The translations under genes were made by a program, and so were the position numbers. A DNA stretch of 5,908 nt from Vulcanimicrobiota bacterium (lineage in GTDB: Bacteria > Eremiobacterota > Eremiobacteria > Baltobacterales > Baltobacteraceae), in NCBI GenBank assembly GCA_028287545.1, contig JAQBPL010000025.1, positions 1-5,908 on the forward strand, in the 5' to 3' direction. Shown here piece by piece: positions 1 through 5,425 of the stretch (position 1 is the first letter of the stretch; every line of letters starts with the position of its first letter). A model generated the notes under the pieces. The model worked only from the letters and a program-made list of their open reading frames with translations, was not told the DNA's origin and did no database searches.

Positions 1-62
1 CCGGCGGCGCGCGATTCGAGCATCGCCGCCTCGACCGTCGGGGACGCCGAGAGCAGGGGCAT
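1..62 (-). CDS. Possible 5' end of an unidentified gene, cut by the window edge
   Basis: Reading leftwards from an ATG at 62-60, the frame stays open for the 20 codons available and begins MPLLSASPTVEAA. A purine-rich GGAGAG at 70-65 lies just upstream (2-4 nt spacing), which would serve as a ribosome binding site, somewhat close to the ATG. The gene would be in the same direction as the secreted-protein gene at 157-708 and 94 nt downstream of it. Twenty codons are too few to recognise a family, and an open frame of this length is not significant in GC-rich DNA. The support is therefore only the ATG plus the Shine-Dalgarno-like sequence. Confidence 0.33.
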   Translation of the reverse strand, partial: MPLLSASPTVEAAMLESRAA

Positions 63-122
63 GGCTCTCCACGTTCGAGCAGGCCGCTTGGCGTGACCTC
101 GTACCGCCGGCCGCTCGACGGC

Positions 123-137
123 ATTCCGGCCCGGAAT
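123..137. repeat. Short inverted repeat ATTCCGG-C-CCGGAAT
   Basis: A perfect 7-bp inverted repeat with a single central base, lying 20 nt past the stop of the minus-strand secreted-protein gene and 61 nt before the possible ATG at 62. As RNA it could form only a 6-bp stem with a 3-nt loop, and no T-run follows on the minus strand. It is thus a poor intrinsic terminator and may equally be a dimeric-protein operator for the next gene. The rest of the gap 63-156 shows nothing else recognisable. Confidence 0.35.
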
Positions 138-156
138 CGGCTCGCCCGCCGCGCAT

Positions 157-708
157 TCACCAGCGGAAACTCTGCGCGATCTTCCGCCACTGATCGGCGT
201 TGTCGGCGCCGTACGGTGCCCACAGGTGGAGCACGGCTTGCCGCGGCCCCTTGACGAAAACGTACACCTCGTCGTCGAGGTGGGCGGTCTTCCCGGTGAC
301 GGGATCGAGGCCTGATTCCGACGTGAACGTGAGGCGGGTCGCACGCCTGCCGGCGACCGAGACCGTCGCGGATTTCACGCCGGACGGGTGACCGGCAAGC
401 CCGCGCAGCGCTGCCGCGACGCTCGTGCGCGGACCGACGACGATCCGCACGCCGTCGAAGTGCGACGTGAACGTCGTGACCGGGCCTTGAATCAGTTTGC
501 TCCAGCCGTCGGGGATCAGGAGAGAATACCCCTCGCGCGCGGTGTAGCGCACGAACGCCTGCGTATCGGGGATGTCGCCGGCGGCGTTCGGCTCGTTCTC
601 CGCGATCGTCACGGGCCGTGCCGGCACCGCGCTCGCGGTCCCGGAGAGCAGCGCGCAGGCCAGCAGCAGGGCCGGCACGATGCGGAGCGGTGGGAATGCG
701 CACGTCAT
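157..708 (-). CDS. Secreted protein, possible Mog1/PsbP-like fold
   Basis: A 183-aa protein of unknown function. The N-terminus (Arg9, then hydrophobic residues about 10-26, ending SGTASA) is a signal peptide, with a likely signal peptidase I cut near residue 27. A lipobox-like LLAC ending at Cys18 offers a lipoprotein alternative, but the hydrophobic stretch runs on past the Cys, which favours ordinary cleavage. The mature part has a Y-S-L-L-I-P-D-G-W segment about 30 residues in, alternating beta-like stretches, and a C-terminal W-x-x-I-A-x-S-F segment. This pattern recalls the Mog1/PsbP/DUF1795 superfamily of small exported proteins, recognised by eye only. I chose the ATG at 708; GTG codons at 711 and 720 are in frame and also possible (to 187 aa). 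A weak AGGG lies 2 nt before the ATG. It sits downstream of the carboxylase in the same direction, with a palindrome in the gap, so it is not clearly co-transcribed. Confidence 0.72.
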   Translation of the reverse strand: MTCAFPPLRIVPALLLACALLSGTASAVPARPVTIAENEPNAAGDIPDTQAFVRYTAREGYSLLIPDGWSKLIQGPVTTFTSHFDGVRIVVGPRTSVAAALRGLAGHPSGVKSATVSVAGRRATRLTFTSESGLDPVTGKTAHLDDEVYVFVKGPRQAVLHLWAPYGADNADQWRKIAQSFRW

Positions 709-751
709 CACCCTAGGCACCGTACCCGAACCGCGTGAACGGCCGGCGAAC

Positions 752-777
752 GGGCACGCCGCACGTGCGGCGAGCCC
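752..777 (-). terminator. Strong palindrome directly after the carboxylase stop, terminator-like hairpin
   Basis: The 16 bases CGCCGCACGTGCGGCG (757-772) are perfectly self-complementary. They are flanked by GGGC (752-755) and GCCC (774-777) with one A/A mismatch, giving 13-base arms. The element starts 2 nt after the TAG of the carboxylase (780-782). As RNA it would form a very GC-rich hairpin, fitting a 3'-end or attenuation structure for the carboxylase message. There is no T-run after it on the minus strand, so a classical intrinsic terminator is not shown. Its centre is CACGTG, and it lies 44 nt upstream of the secreted-protein start, so it could instead be an operator for that gene. Confidence 0.45.
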
Positions 778-779
778 TG

Positions 780-3700
780 CTACCAGGTGTCGACGGTGCG
801 CCGTCGCGGCGCGGCGTCGTCACGCTGCGCCGCCAAGCGCAAGCCGCTCAGAATCCAGCGCCGCGAGTCGGCCGGATCGATCACGTCGTCGAGCTCGAGG
901 TGCGATGCGACGTTGAGTCCTTTGCCGTGCTCGTACGCCTGCGCCACCATGCGCTCGAACGACGCTTGGCGTTCCGCCGGATCGCCGATCGCGTCGAGCT
1001 CCTTGCGGAAACCCAAACGCACCGAACCTTCGAGGCCCATCGCACCGAACTCGCCGGTCGGCCACGCGACCGTGAAGAATCCCTCTTGAAAGCTGCCGCC
1101 GGCCATCGCCTGCGCGCCCAGACCATAGCCCTTGCGCAGCACGATGGTGAAGAACGGCACCTGCAGGCTCGCGCCGGTCACGAACATGCGCGCGGCGTGC
1201 CGCACCGTACCGGTGCGTTCGGCGTCGGGGCCGACCATGATCCCGGGTGTATCGCACAGGAACAACAGCGGCAAGCCGAACGCGTCGCACAGCTGCATGA
1301 AGCGCGCGGCTTTGTCGGCGCCGTCGCTGTCGATGGCGCCGGCGAGGTGACGCGGATCGTTGGCGATGATCCCGAACGGCTTCCCTTCGACGCGGGCGAG
1401 CGCGGTGATCATCCCCGGCGCGAAGTCGGGCCGCAGGTCGAGCACCGATCCGGTATCGGCGAGCAGCGCGATCGCGCGCCGCATCTCGTAGACGCGCAGC
1501 CGATGCTCGGGCACGACGCTGCGCAGCAGCCGTTGGTCGGCGCACTCCCACGGCTCGAGCGTCCCTTGAAAATAGCCGAGGTACGTTTTGGCGACGCGCA
1601 CCGCTGCCGCTTCGTCCTCCACCGCGACGTCGATGACGCCGCTGGGAACTTGCGTCGCGAGCGGTCCGACCGCGTCGGGCGCGAACACGCCGAGGCCGCC
1701 GCCTTCGATCATCGCGGGACCGCCCATGCCGATCGTCGCGTTGGCGGTCGCGATGACGACGTCGCAGCAGCCGAGCAGGGCGGCGTTGCCGGCGAAACAG
1801 CGCCCCGAGACGATGCCGACCCGCGGGACGAGGCCGCTCAAGCGCGCGAAGTTGGCGAACGTCGTAACGTCGAGCCCCGACACGAAGCTCGCGTCGGTGT
1901 CGCCCGGTCGTCCTCCGCCGCCTTCGGTGAAGAAGATCACCGGCAGGCGATGCCGTCGCGCCAGCGCGATGAGGCGGTCCGTCTTCTTGTGATTGAGCGC
2001 GCCCTGCGTTCCGGCGAAGACCGTGTAGTCGTAGGCCATCACGACGCAGCGCGTGCGCTGTGGCGCGAAGTGCGCCCCGTTGACGTCGCCGACCCCGCCG
2101 ACCAGCCCGTCGGCCGGATAGTTCGCGATCAGTTCCGCGACCGGCCGCCGGCGGCGCTGCGCCGGCAGCGCGAGCGCGCCGTATTCGAGGAACGTGCCCG
2201 GATCGCAGAGATCCGCGACGTTCTCGCGCGCCGTTCGTCCGCCCGCGGCATGGCGCCGGGAGATCGCCGCGGGCCGCGCGTCGTCGAGCGTCGCCGCGTG
2301 ACGCGCGCGCACCTCGGCGAGATCCGCGCGCTCGGCGTCGAGATCGACCACGCCCGCCGCCGTTCCCTCGGCGTCGTCGTCGAGCGCCGGTTCGATCGTC
2401 ATCAGCACGTCGCCGCCGCTCACGATGGCGTCCGCGTCGACGCCGACGTGCACGACCGTCCCCGCCATGCCGGCGACGACGACGTGTTCCATCTTCATCG
2501 CTTCGATCACCGCGAGCTGCGCGCCGCGCCGCACGCGTTCGCCGGCGAGCGCGCCGACCGCGACGACGCGTCCGGCCATCGGTGCGCGCACGGCGACGAC
2601 GCCGTCGTCCGTCTCCGGCGCGCCGACCGCCGGCGCGCCGGACGCCGGGGCGAGTTCGGCTGCGTGCTCGTCGACGAAGCGGGTCGTCGCGCTCCACGCC
2701 CGCACCTGCGGATGCGCGATCAAGCGGCGCAGAAACGCGAGGTTCGTCGCGACGCCTTCGATGCGGAACTCGTCCAGCGCGCGTGCCGCCTTCGCGAGCG
2801 CACCGCCGGCGCCGCCCGTCGCGGCATGCACGATGAGCTTCGCGATGAGCGAGTCGTAGAGCGGGCTGCGCTCTGAGCCGGCGAATGCGTCGGTGTCGAC
2901 CCGCACGCCCGGTCCCGAGGGAATCTCGAACGCGCTAACCGTCCCCGCCGCCGGATGCGCTTCGCCGGAGGAGAGCATCGTCTCCGCGTTCACGCGCAGC
3001 TGGAGCGCGTAGCCGTGCGGCTCGGGGAGCTCGCGTGCGAGGCCGGCGCCCTCGAGCGACGCGCCGCCGGCGAGCGCGAGCTGCAAGCCGACCAGATCGA
3101 GTCCGGTGACCTCTTCGGTCACGGTGTGCTCGACCTGAAGACGCGCGTTCCCCTCGATGAAGGCGAACGCGCCGCCGGAAGGATCGACCAGAAACTCGCA
3201 CGTCGCCAAGCCGCGCAGCGCGACCGCCGCCGCCAGGCGCAACGCCGCGTCGATCAGCGCGGCGCGCAGCGGCGCCGCGAGATTCGGCGCCGGCGCGATC
3301 TCCGCCAGTTTCTGATGTCGGCGCTGCAGCGTGCATTCGCGTTCCCACAGATGCGCGACCTGGCCCGTGCCGTCGCCTGCGACCTGCACTTCGATGTGCC
3401 GCGCGTTGCGAACGACGCGCTCGACGTACACGGCGCCGTCGCCGAACGCCGCCTGCGCTTCGGAGACGGCGCGCGTGTAGGCGTCCTCGAGCTCCGCGGG
3501 ACGTTCGACCAGACGCATCCCACGGCCGCCGCCGCCGTGGACCGCCTTGATCATCACCGCCGCCCCAGGGCCCAGACCCTCAAGGAACGCTCGCGCTTGC
3601 GCGAGCGTGGTCGCTGCGGAGGTCCCCTCCGGAACCGGCACGCCGAGCCCCGCGGCCAGTTCGCGGGTTCGGGCTTTGTCGCCGAAGAGCGCGAGCGCAT

Positions 3701-4016
3701 CGGGTCCCGGCCCGACGAAGACGAGCCCGGCCTCCTCGCACCGGCGCGCGAAATTCGCGCTCTCGCTGAGGAAGCCGTAGCCGGGATGGACCGCGTCGCA
3801 CTTGGCATCGCGCGCGATGCGCACGATCTGCTCGCCGTCGAGATACGCGGCCGCGCCTCGACCCCGCAGGCCGCGCGCTTCGCCGGCCCGCCGGACGTGC
3901 AGCGCGACGGCGTCGTCTTCCGCGAAGATCGCAACCGTCGCGATCCGCGCCTCGGCGGCGCTGCGAGCGATCCGGATCGCGATCTCGCCGCGGTTGGCGA
4001 TCAGCAGTCTGAACAG
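780..4016 (-). CDS. Single-chain biotin-dependent acyl-CoA carboxylase (BC-BCCP-CT fusion)
   Basis: A cytosolic enzyme of about 1078 aa that carboxylates an acyl-CoA using ATP and bicarbonate. Numbering is from CTG 4016. Biotin carboxylase, residues 1-455: LIANRGEIA near the start, HPGYGFLSE 77-85, Lys114, Lys157 with GGGGRGM loop 161-167, ECTLQRRHQK 227-236, and E288/N290/R292 in EGNARLQVEH, matching the E. coli AccC active site. Biotin carrier, about 472-542: EAMKMEHV with biotinyl Lys508 (codon 2495-2493). Carboxyltransferase, about 589-1074: SGRCFAGN in the N half and LCDTPGIMVG 920-929 plus LRKGYGLGAQAM in the C half. Only about 20 residues separate BC and BCCP, leaving no room for a PCC-type BT domain there. 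This architecture is that of one-chain long-chain acyl-CoA carboxylases; the substrate is not decidable. No canonical start exists upstream of the conserved N-terminus, and starting at GTG 3824 would lose 64 conserved residues. CTG 4016 is the best boundary, but see the findings. Confidence 0.93.
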   Translation of the reverse strand: MFRLLIANRGEIAIRIARSAAEARIATVAIFAEDDAVALHVRRAGEARGLRGRGAAAYLDGEQIVRIARDAKCDAVHPGYGFLSESANFARRCEEAGLVFVGPGPDALALFGDKARTRELAAGLGVPVPEGTSAATTLAQARAFLEGLGPGAAVMIKAVHGGGGRGMRLVERPAELEDAYTRAVSEAQAAFGDGAVYVERVVRNARHIEVQVAGDGTGQVAHLWERECTLQRRHQKLAEIAPAPNLAAPLRAALIDAALRLAAAVALRGLATCEFLVDPSGGAFAFIEGNARLQVEHTVTEEVTGLDLVGLQLALAGGASLEGAGLARELPEPHGYALQLRVNAETMLSSGEAHPAAGTVSAFEIPSGPGVRVDTDAFAGSERSPLYDSLIAKLIVHAATGGAGGALAKAARALDEFRIEGVATNLAFLRRLIAHPQVRAWSATTRFVDEHAAELAPASGAPAVGAPETDDGVVAVRAPMAGRVVAVGALAGERVRRGAQLAVIEAMKMEHVVVAGMAGTVVHVGVDADAIVSGGDVLMTIEPALDDDAEGTAAGVVDLDAERADLAEVRARHAATLDDARPAAISRRHAAGGRTARENVADLCDPGTFLEYGALALPAQRRRRPVAELIANYPADGLVGGVGDVNGAHFAPQRTRCVVMAYDYTVFAGTQGALNHKKTDRLIALARRHRLPVIFFTEGGGGRPGDTDASFVSGLDVTTFANFARLSGLVPRVGIVSGRCFAGNAALLGCCDVVIATANATIGMGGPAMIEGGGLGVFAPDAVGPLATQVPSGVIDVAVEDEAAAVRVAKTYLGYFQGTLEPWECADQRLLRSVVPEHRLRVYEMRRAIALLADTGSVLDLRPDFAPGMITALARVEGKPFGIIANDPRHLAGAIDSDGADKAARFMQLCDAFGLPLLFLCDTPGIMVGPDAERTGTVRHAARMFVTGASLQVPFFTIVLRKGYGLGAQAMAGGSFQEGFFTVAWPTGEFGAMGLEGSVRLGFRKELDAIGDPAERQASFERMVAQAYEHGKGLNVASHLELDDVIDPADSRRWILSGLRLAAQRDDAAPRRRTVDTW

Positions 4017-4040
4017 GGCGGTACTTTCATCGTACCGCCC
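4016..4040 (-). promoter_or_regulatory. 9-bp inverted repeat at the carboxylase translation start
   Basis: The arms GGGCGGTAC (4016-4024) and GTACCGCCC (4032-4040) are perfectly complementary, with a 7-nt spacer. On the minus-strand message the loop reads GAUGAAA, so the only nearby ATG (4030-4028) lies in the loop, and the CTG that begins LFRLLIANRGE starts at the last stem base. The repeat sits between the TGA of the zinc-motif gene (4052-4050) and the carboxylase. It could be an RNA hairpin controlling initiation or coupling, or a DNA site for a dimeric regulator. The sequence is certain; the function is inferred. Confidence 0.55.
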
Positions 4041-4049
4041 GCTTCGCGA

Positions 4050-4364
4050 TCAGGCCGCGCCGTCCCAGAGCGCGCCGAGGCGACCGACCATTCCGGCGTC
4101 GCGCGGCTGGAGTCCGGTCCCTCTGCACACCCGGCAATCTGCCGGGGCGCACTCCGCGCAGATGCCGGTCCCGCTGCAGTGGCGGCAGTCGTTTTCGGGC
4201 GTTCGGCACGGCCGGCGTTTGCGCGGCAAGACCCACCGTCGCGCGGCACGTGCGCGCTGCTGCTCGCGATACCGTTCCGTCTCCGAAACCAGCGCGTACA
4301 AACCCAGCACGGAGATACAAGCGAGCGCGCCGAGCGTGAACTCGGTGAATGTCCGATCCCTCAT
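4050..4364 (-). CDS. Small membrane-anchored protein with DnaJ-type CxxCxGTG zinc motifs
   Basis: A 104-aa protein of unknown function. Residues about 9-27 (FTLGALACISVLGLYALVS) form one membrane segment. A basic stretch 38-52 (RARAARRWVLPRKRR) follows, then a cysteine cluster: C53, C60-RH-C63-SGTG, C69-AE-C72, C77-RV-C80-RGTG. The two CxxCxGTG units are the repeat of the DnaJ/Hsp40 central zinc domain, although DnaJ has four and a J domain, both absent here; this is therefore a small zinc-ribbon protein and not a DnaJ. One zinc site, perhaps two, is expected. By the positive-inside rule the cysteine part probably faces the cytoplasm. ATG 4364 is the only canonical start (in-frame TGA at 4385), and no clear Shine-Dalgarno is visible. 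The stop is in the same frame as, and 33 nt ahead of, the carboxylase CTG, suggesting co-transcription. A functional link to the carboxylase is unproven. Confidence 0.72.
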   Translation of the reverse strand: MRDRTFTEFTLGALACISVLGLYALVSETERYREQQRARAARRWVLPRKRRPCRTPENDCRHCSGTGICAECAPADCRVCRGTGLQPRDAGMVGRLGALWDGAA

Positions 4365-4423
4365 CGCGTTCGTTATCGGAATTCACCACACCGGACTTGA
4401 GCCCGCGGCGGTGCTCTCGAAGT

Positions 4424-4439
4424 GGTACGCAACCGTACC
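4424..4439. repeat. Inverted repeat GGTACG-CAAC-CGTACC in the divergent promoter region
   Basis: Perfect 6-bp arms with a 4-nt spacer, followed on the plus strand by TTTT (4440-4443). It lies in the divergent gap with no plus-strand gene upstream of it, so a terminator role is unlikely despite the T-run. Its core, GGTAC-N6-GTACC, closely matches the core of the repeat at the carboxylase start (GGTAC-N7-GTACC). This favours an operator reading. Confidence 0.42.
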
Positions 4440-4478
4440 TTTTCGCGTCGTCGCGTGACGAACCGTTTCCCTGGCGGT

Positions 4479-4484
4479 GGGTAT
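4479..4484 (+). promoter_or_regulatory. GGGTAT, possible sigma-B-type -10 element
   Basis: GGGTAT equals the -10 consensus of SigB-type general stress promoters and lies 37 nt before the ATG of the membrane operon. A GTTT that could be the -35 core is at 4465-4468, but its distance (10 nt to GGGTAT) is about 4 nt shorter than usual. This is a weak call. Stress control would suit a YqjD/DUF3618-type cluster, yet a hexamer match alone is expected often by chance. Confidence 0.2.
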
Positions 4485-4521
4485 GAGGGGGTCCGAAGCT
4501 TTCGCCATTCAGAGGGGATGC

Positions 4522-5019
4522 ATGGAGACTACGGACGTTCGCGACGCCGCCGCGCAAGCGGTCCAGGGGTCCAAGTCGTTCCTCGGCAAGCAAGTCGACG
4601 AGCGATCCACAACGATCGGCCGGCAGATCGAGACGGTGGCGCACGATCTGCGCAACGTCGGCGATCAGCTGCGTTCGACCGGCGTCGCCGGCGGCGCGGC
4701 GAATTACGTCGATCGCGGCGCCGAACTGGTCGACCAGTTCGGTCATTATTTACAGGACGCCGACAGCGAGCGGCTCATCACCGATCTCGAGGGCTACGCG
4801 CGCCGTGCGCCGTGGGCGGTGGCGGCCGGCGCGCTGATGCTCGGTTTCGCGGCTTCGCGCTTTCTGAAGACGTCGAGCGCGCGCCGCTACCGCGGCGGCG
4901 GATCGTACAGCAGCAGCTCGTACGGGACCGCGTACGGCGCGGGAACGTCGTACGGTACGGCCTACGGAACGCGCGCCGCTGATGCGTACGAGAGCGAGGC
5001 GACGTTCTATGCGCCCTGA
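4522..5019 (+). CDS. DUF883/YqjD-like helical membrane protein with Tyr-rich tail
   Basis: 165 aa. Residues 1-90 are polar and helix-prone (QIETVAHDLRNVGDQLRST, then AANYVDRGAELVDQF). Residues about 96-115 (APWAVAAGALMLGFAASRFL) are a membrane segment, preceded by YARR as in the RxxPW-type end of DUF883 proteins (E. coli YqjD/ElaB). After the TM comes RR-Y-R and a low-complexity Tyr/Gly/Ser tail (123-163) with two copies of SYGTAYG (133-139, 143-149). Typical DUF883 proteins end at the TM, so the tail is an addition. AGAGGGG at 4511-4517, 4 nt before ATG 4522, selects this start over GTG 4477 or ATG 4483. It is the first gene of a three-gene operon, and its stop overlaps the next start by 11 nt. 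E. coli relatives tether ribosomes to the inner membrane in stationary phase; transferring that role here is inference. Family assignment is by pattern, not by search. Confidence 0.8.
   Translation: METTDVRDAAAQAVQGSKSFLGKQVDERSTTIGRQIETVAHDLRNVGDQLRSTGVAGGAANYVDRGAELVDQFGHYLQDADSERLITDLEGYARRAPWAVAAGALMLGFAASRFLKTSSARRYRGGGSYSSSSYGTAYGAGTSYGTAYGTRAADAYESEATFYAP
4991..4999 (+). promoter_or_regulatory. Ribosome binding site for the PF07332 gene
   Basis: AGAGCGAGG lies 9 nt before ATG 5009, inside the end of the preceding gene. It decides the start: an upstream in-frame ATG at 4982 would precede this site and add nine basic residues (MRTRARRRS) not typical of the family. Confidence 0.5.
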
Positions 5020-5425
5020 CGCGCCGCGCGAGGCGGATCGCCCGATCGCGGATCTGATGCGCGAGCTCGGTGACGAGGTCGCGACGCTGGTGCGTCAAGA
5101 GATCGCTCTCGCCAAAGCCGAGATCGGCGAAAAGACCAAGCCGGTCGCCGCGTCCGCGGGGATGTTCGGGAGCGCGGCGCTGCTGGGCTTGGGCGCCTTC
5201 GGTGCGCTCACGATTTTTTTGATCGCGTTGCTCGCGCTGGAACTGCAAGTGTGGGCCGCGGCGCTGATCGTCGCCGTCGTCTACGGGATCGCCGCCTACG
5301 TTCTCGCGCAAAGCGGGAAGAAGAAACTGCACGAAGCCGCGCCGCTCGCCCCCGAGCAAACCGCGCAATCCGTAAAGGAAGATATCGAATGGGTAAGGAC
5401 ACGAGCGAAATCCGGCGCGAGATAG
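5009..5425 (+). CDS. Phage-holin-superfamily (PF07332, YqjE-like) two-TM membrane protein
   Basis: 138 aa. The N-terminal helix 13-41 (IADLMRELGDEVATLVRQE, then IALAKAEIGE) is the conserved cytoplasmic segment of PF07332 (Phage_holin_3_6, formerly DUF1469). Two membrane segments follow, about 51-76 and 81-100, with a short turn between. The C-terminus holds a basic KKK (104-106) and VKEDIEWVRTR, a family-typical ending. Despite the Pfam name these are usually chromosomal envelope proteins, with no lysis genes nearby here. Start ATG 5009 gives an 11-nt overlap with the upstream gene, and the 3' end overlaps the next gene by 37 nt, so the three are almost certainly translated from one message. 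The pairing with a DUF883-like protein mirrors E. coli yqjD-yqjE. The exact function is unknown. Confidence 0.87.
   Translation: MRPDAPREADRPIADLMRELGDEVATLVRQEIALAKAEIGEKTKPVAASAGMFGSAALLGLGAFGALTIFLIALLALELQVWAAALIVAVVYGIAAYVLAQSGKKKLHEAAPLAPEQTAQSVKEDIEWVRTRAKSGAR
5374..5381 (+). promoter_or_regulatory. Ribosome binding site for the DUF3618 gene
   Basis: AAAGGAAG lies 7 nt before ATG 5389, the best Shine-Dalgarno in the window. It fixes the DUF3618 start inside the preceding gene and excludes the longer in-frame reading from 5251, which would add 46 residues rich in Arg that are the out-of-frame shadow of the PF07332 gene. Confidence 0.7.

Larger units (their letters stand above)
4365..4521. 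promoter_or_regulatory. Divergent intergenic region with promoters for both gene blocks
   Basis: The 157 bp between the minus-strand zinc-motif gene and the plus-strand membrane operon must carry both promoters by position. It contains the GGTACG/CGTACC repeat (4424-4439), a GGGTAT hexamer (4479-4484) and an AGAGGGG ribosome binding site (4511-4517). No convincing housekeeping -35/-10 pair was found by eye on either strand. GTG 4477 and ATG 4483 are in frame with the plus-strand gene, but lack a ribosome binding site as good as the one before ATG 4522. Confidence 0.55.

Noticed and set aside
1205..1219. GCACCG-TAC-CGGTGC inverted repeat inside the carboxylase
   Set aside because: A short repeat in GC-rich coding sequence, in the conserved CT region (residues encoding ERTGTVRH). 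Chance and coding constraint explain it.
820..2697. A 625-codon minus-strand frame overlapping the carboxylase
   Set aside because: Extremely Arg-rich out-of-frame reading of the same GC-rich coding sequence; no recognisable motif.
735..2876. A 713-codon open frame on the plus strand opposite the carboxylase
   Set aside because: The translation is Arg/Asp/His/Ala-rich without any domain, and lies entirely antisense to an unmistakable conserved enzyme. Such frames arise from GC-rich third positions.
2955..4400. A 481-codon plus-strand open frame across the carboxylase N-terminus and zinc-motif gene
   Set aside because: Antisense shadow with biased composition. It also covers the biotin carboxylase active-site motifs encoded on the other strand.
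4380..4440. tRNA-like signal (GCTCAAGTCC resembling a T-arm) on the minus strand
   Set aside because: The five flanking bases do not pair as a T-stem, and no acceptor or anticodon arm could be built around it.
4424..4443. GGTACG-CAAC-CGTACC plus TTTT as an intrinsic terminator
   Set aside because: No plus-strand gene precedes it, the stem has only 6 bp, and it lies in a divergent promoter region; an operator reading fits better.
4027..4746. A 239-codon minus-strand frame spanning the divergent region
   Set aside because: It would overlap both the zinc-motif gene and the start of the DUF883-like gene. Its translation shows no domain, whereas the two overlapped genes show TM segments and motifs.
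5009..5425. Prophage remnant suggested by the 'phage holin' family name
   Set aside because: PF07332 members are mostly chromosomal envelope proteins; no endolysin, spanin, integrase or att-like repeats are present.
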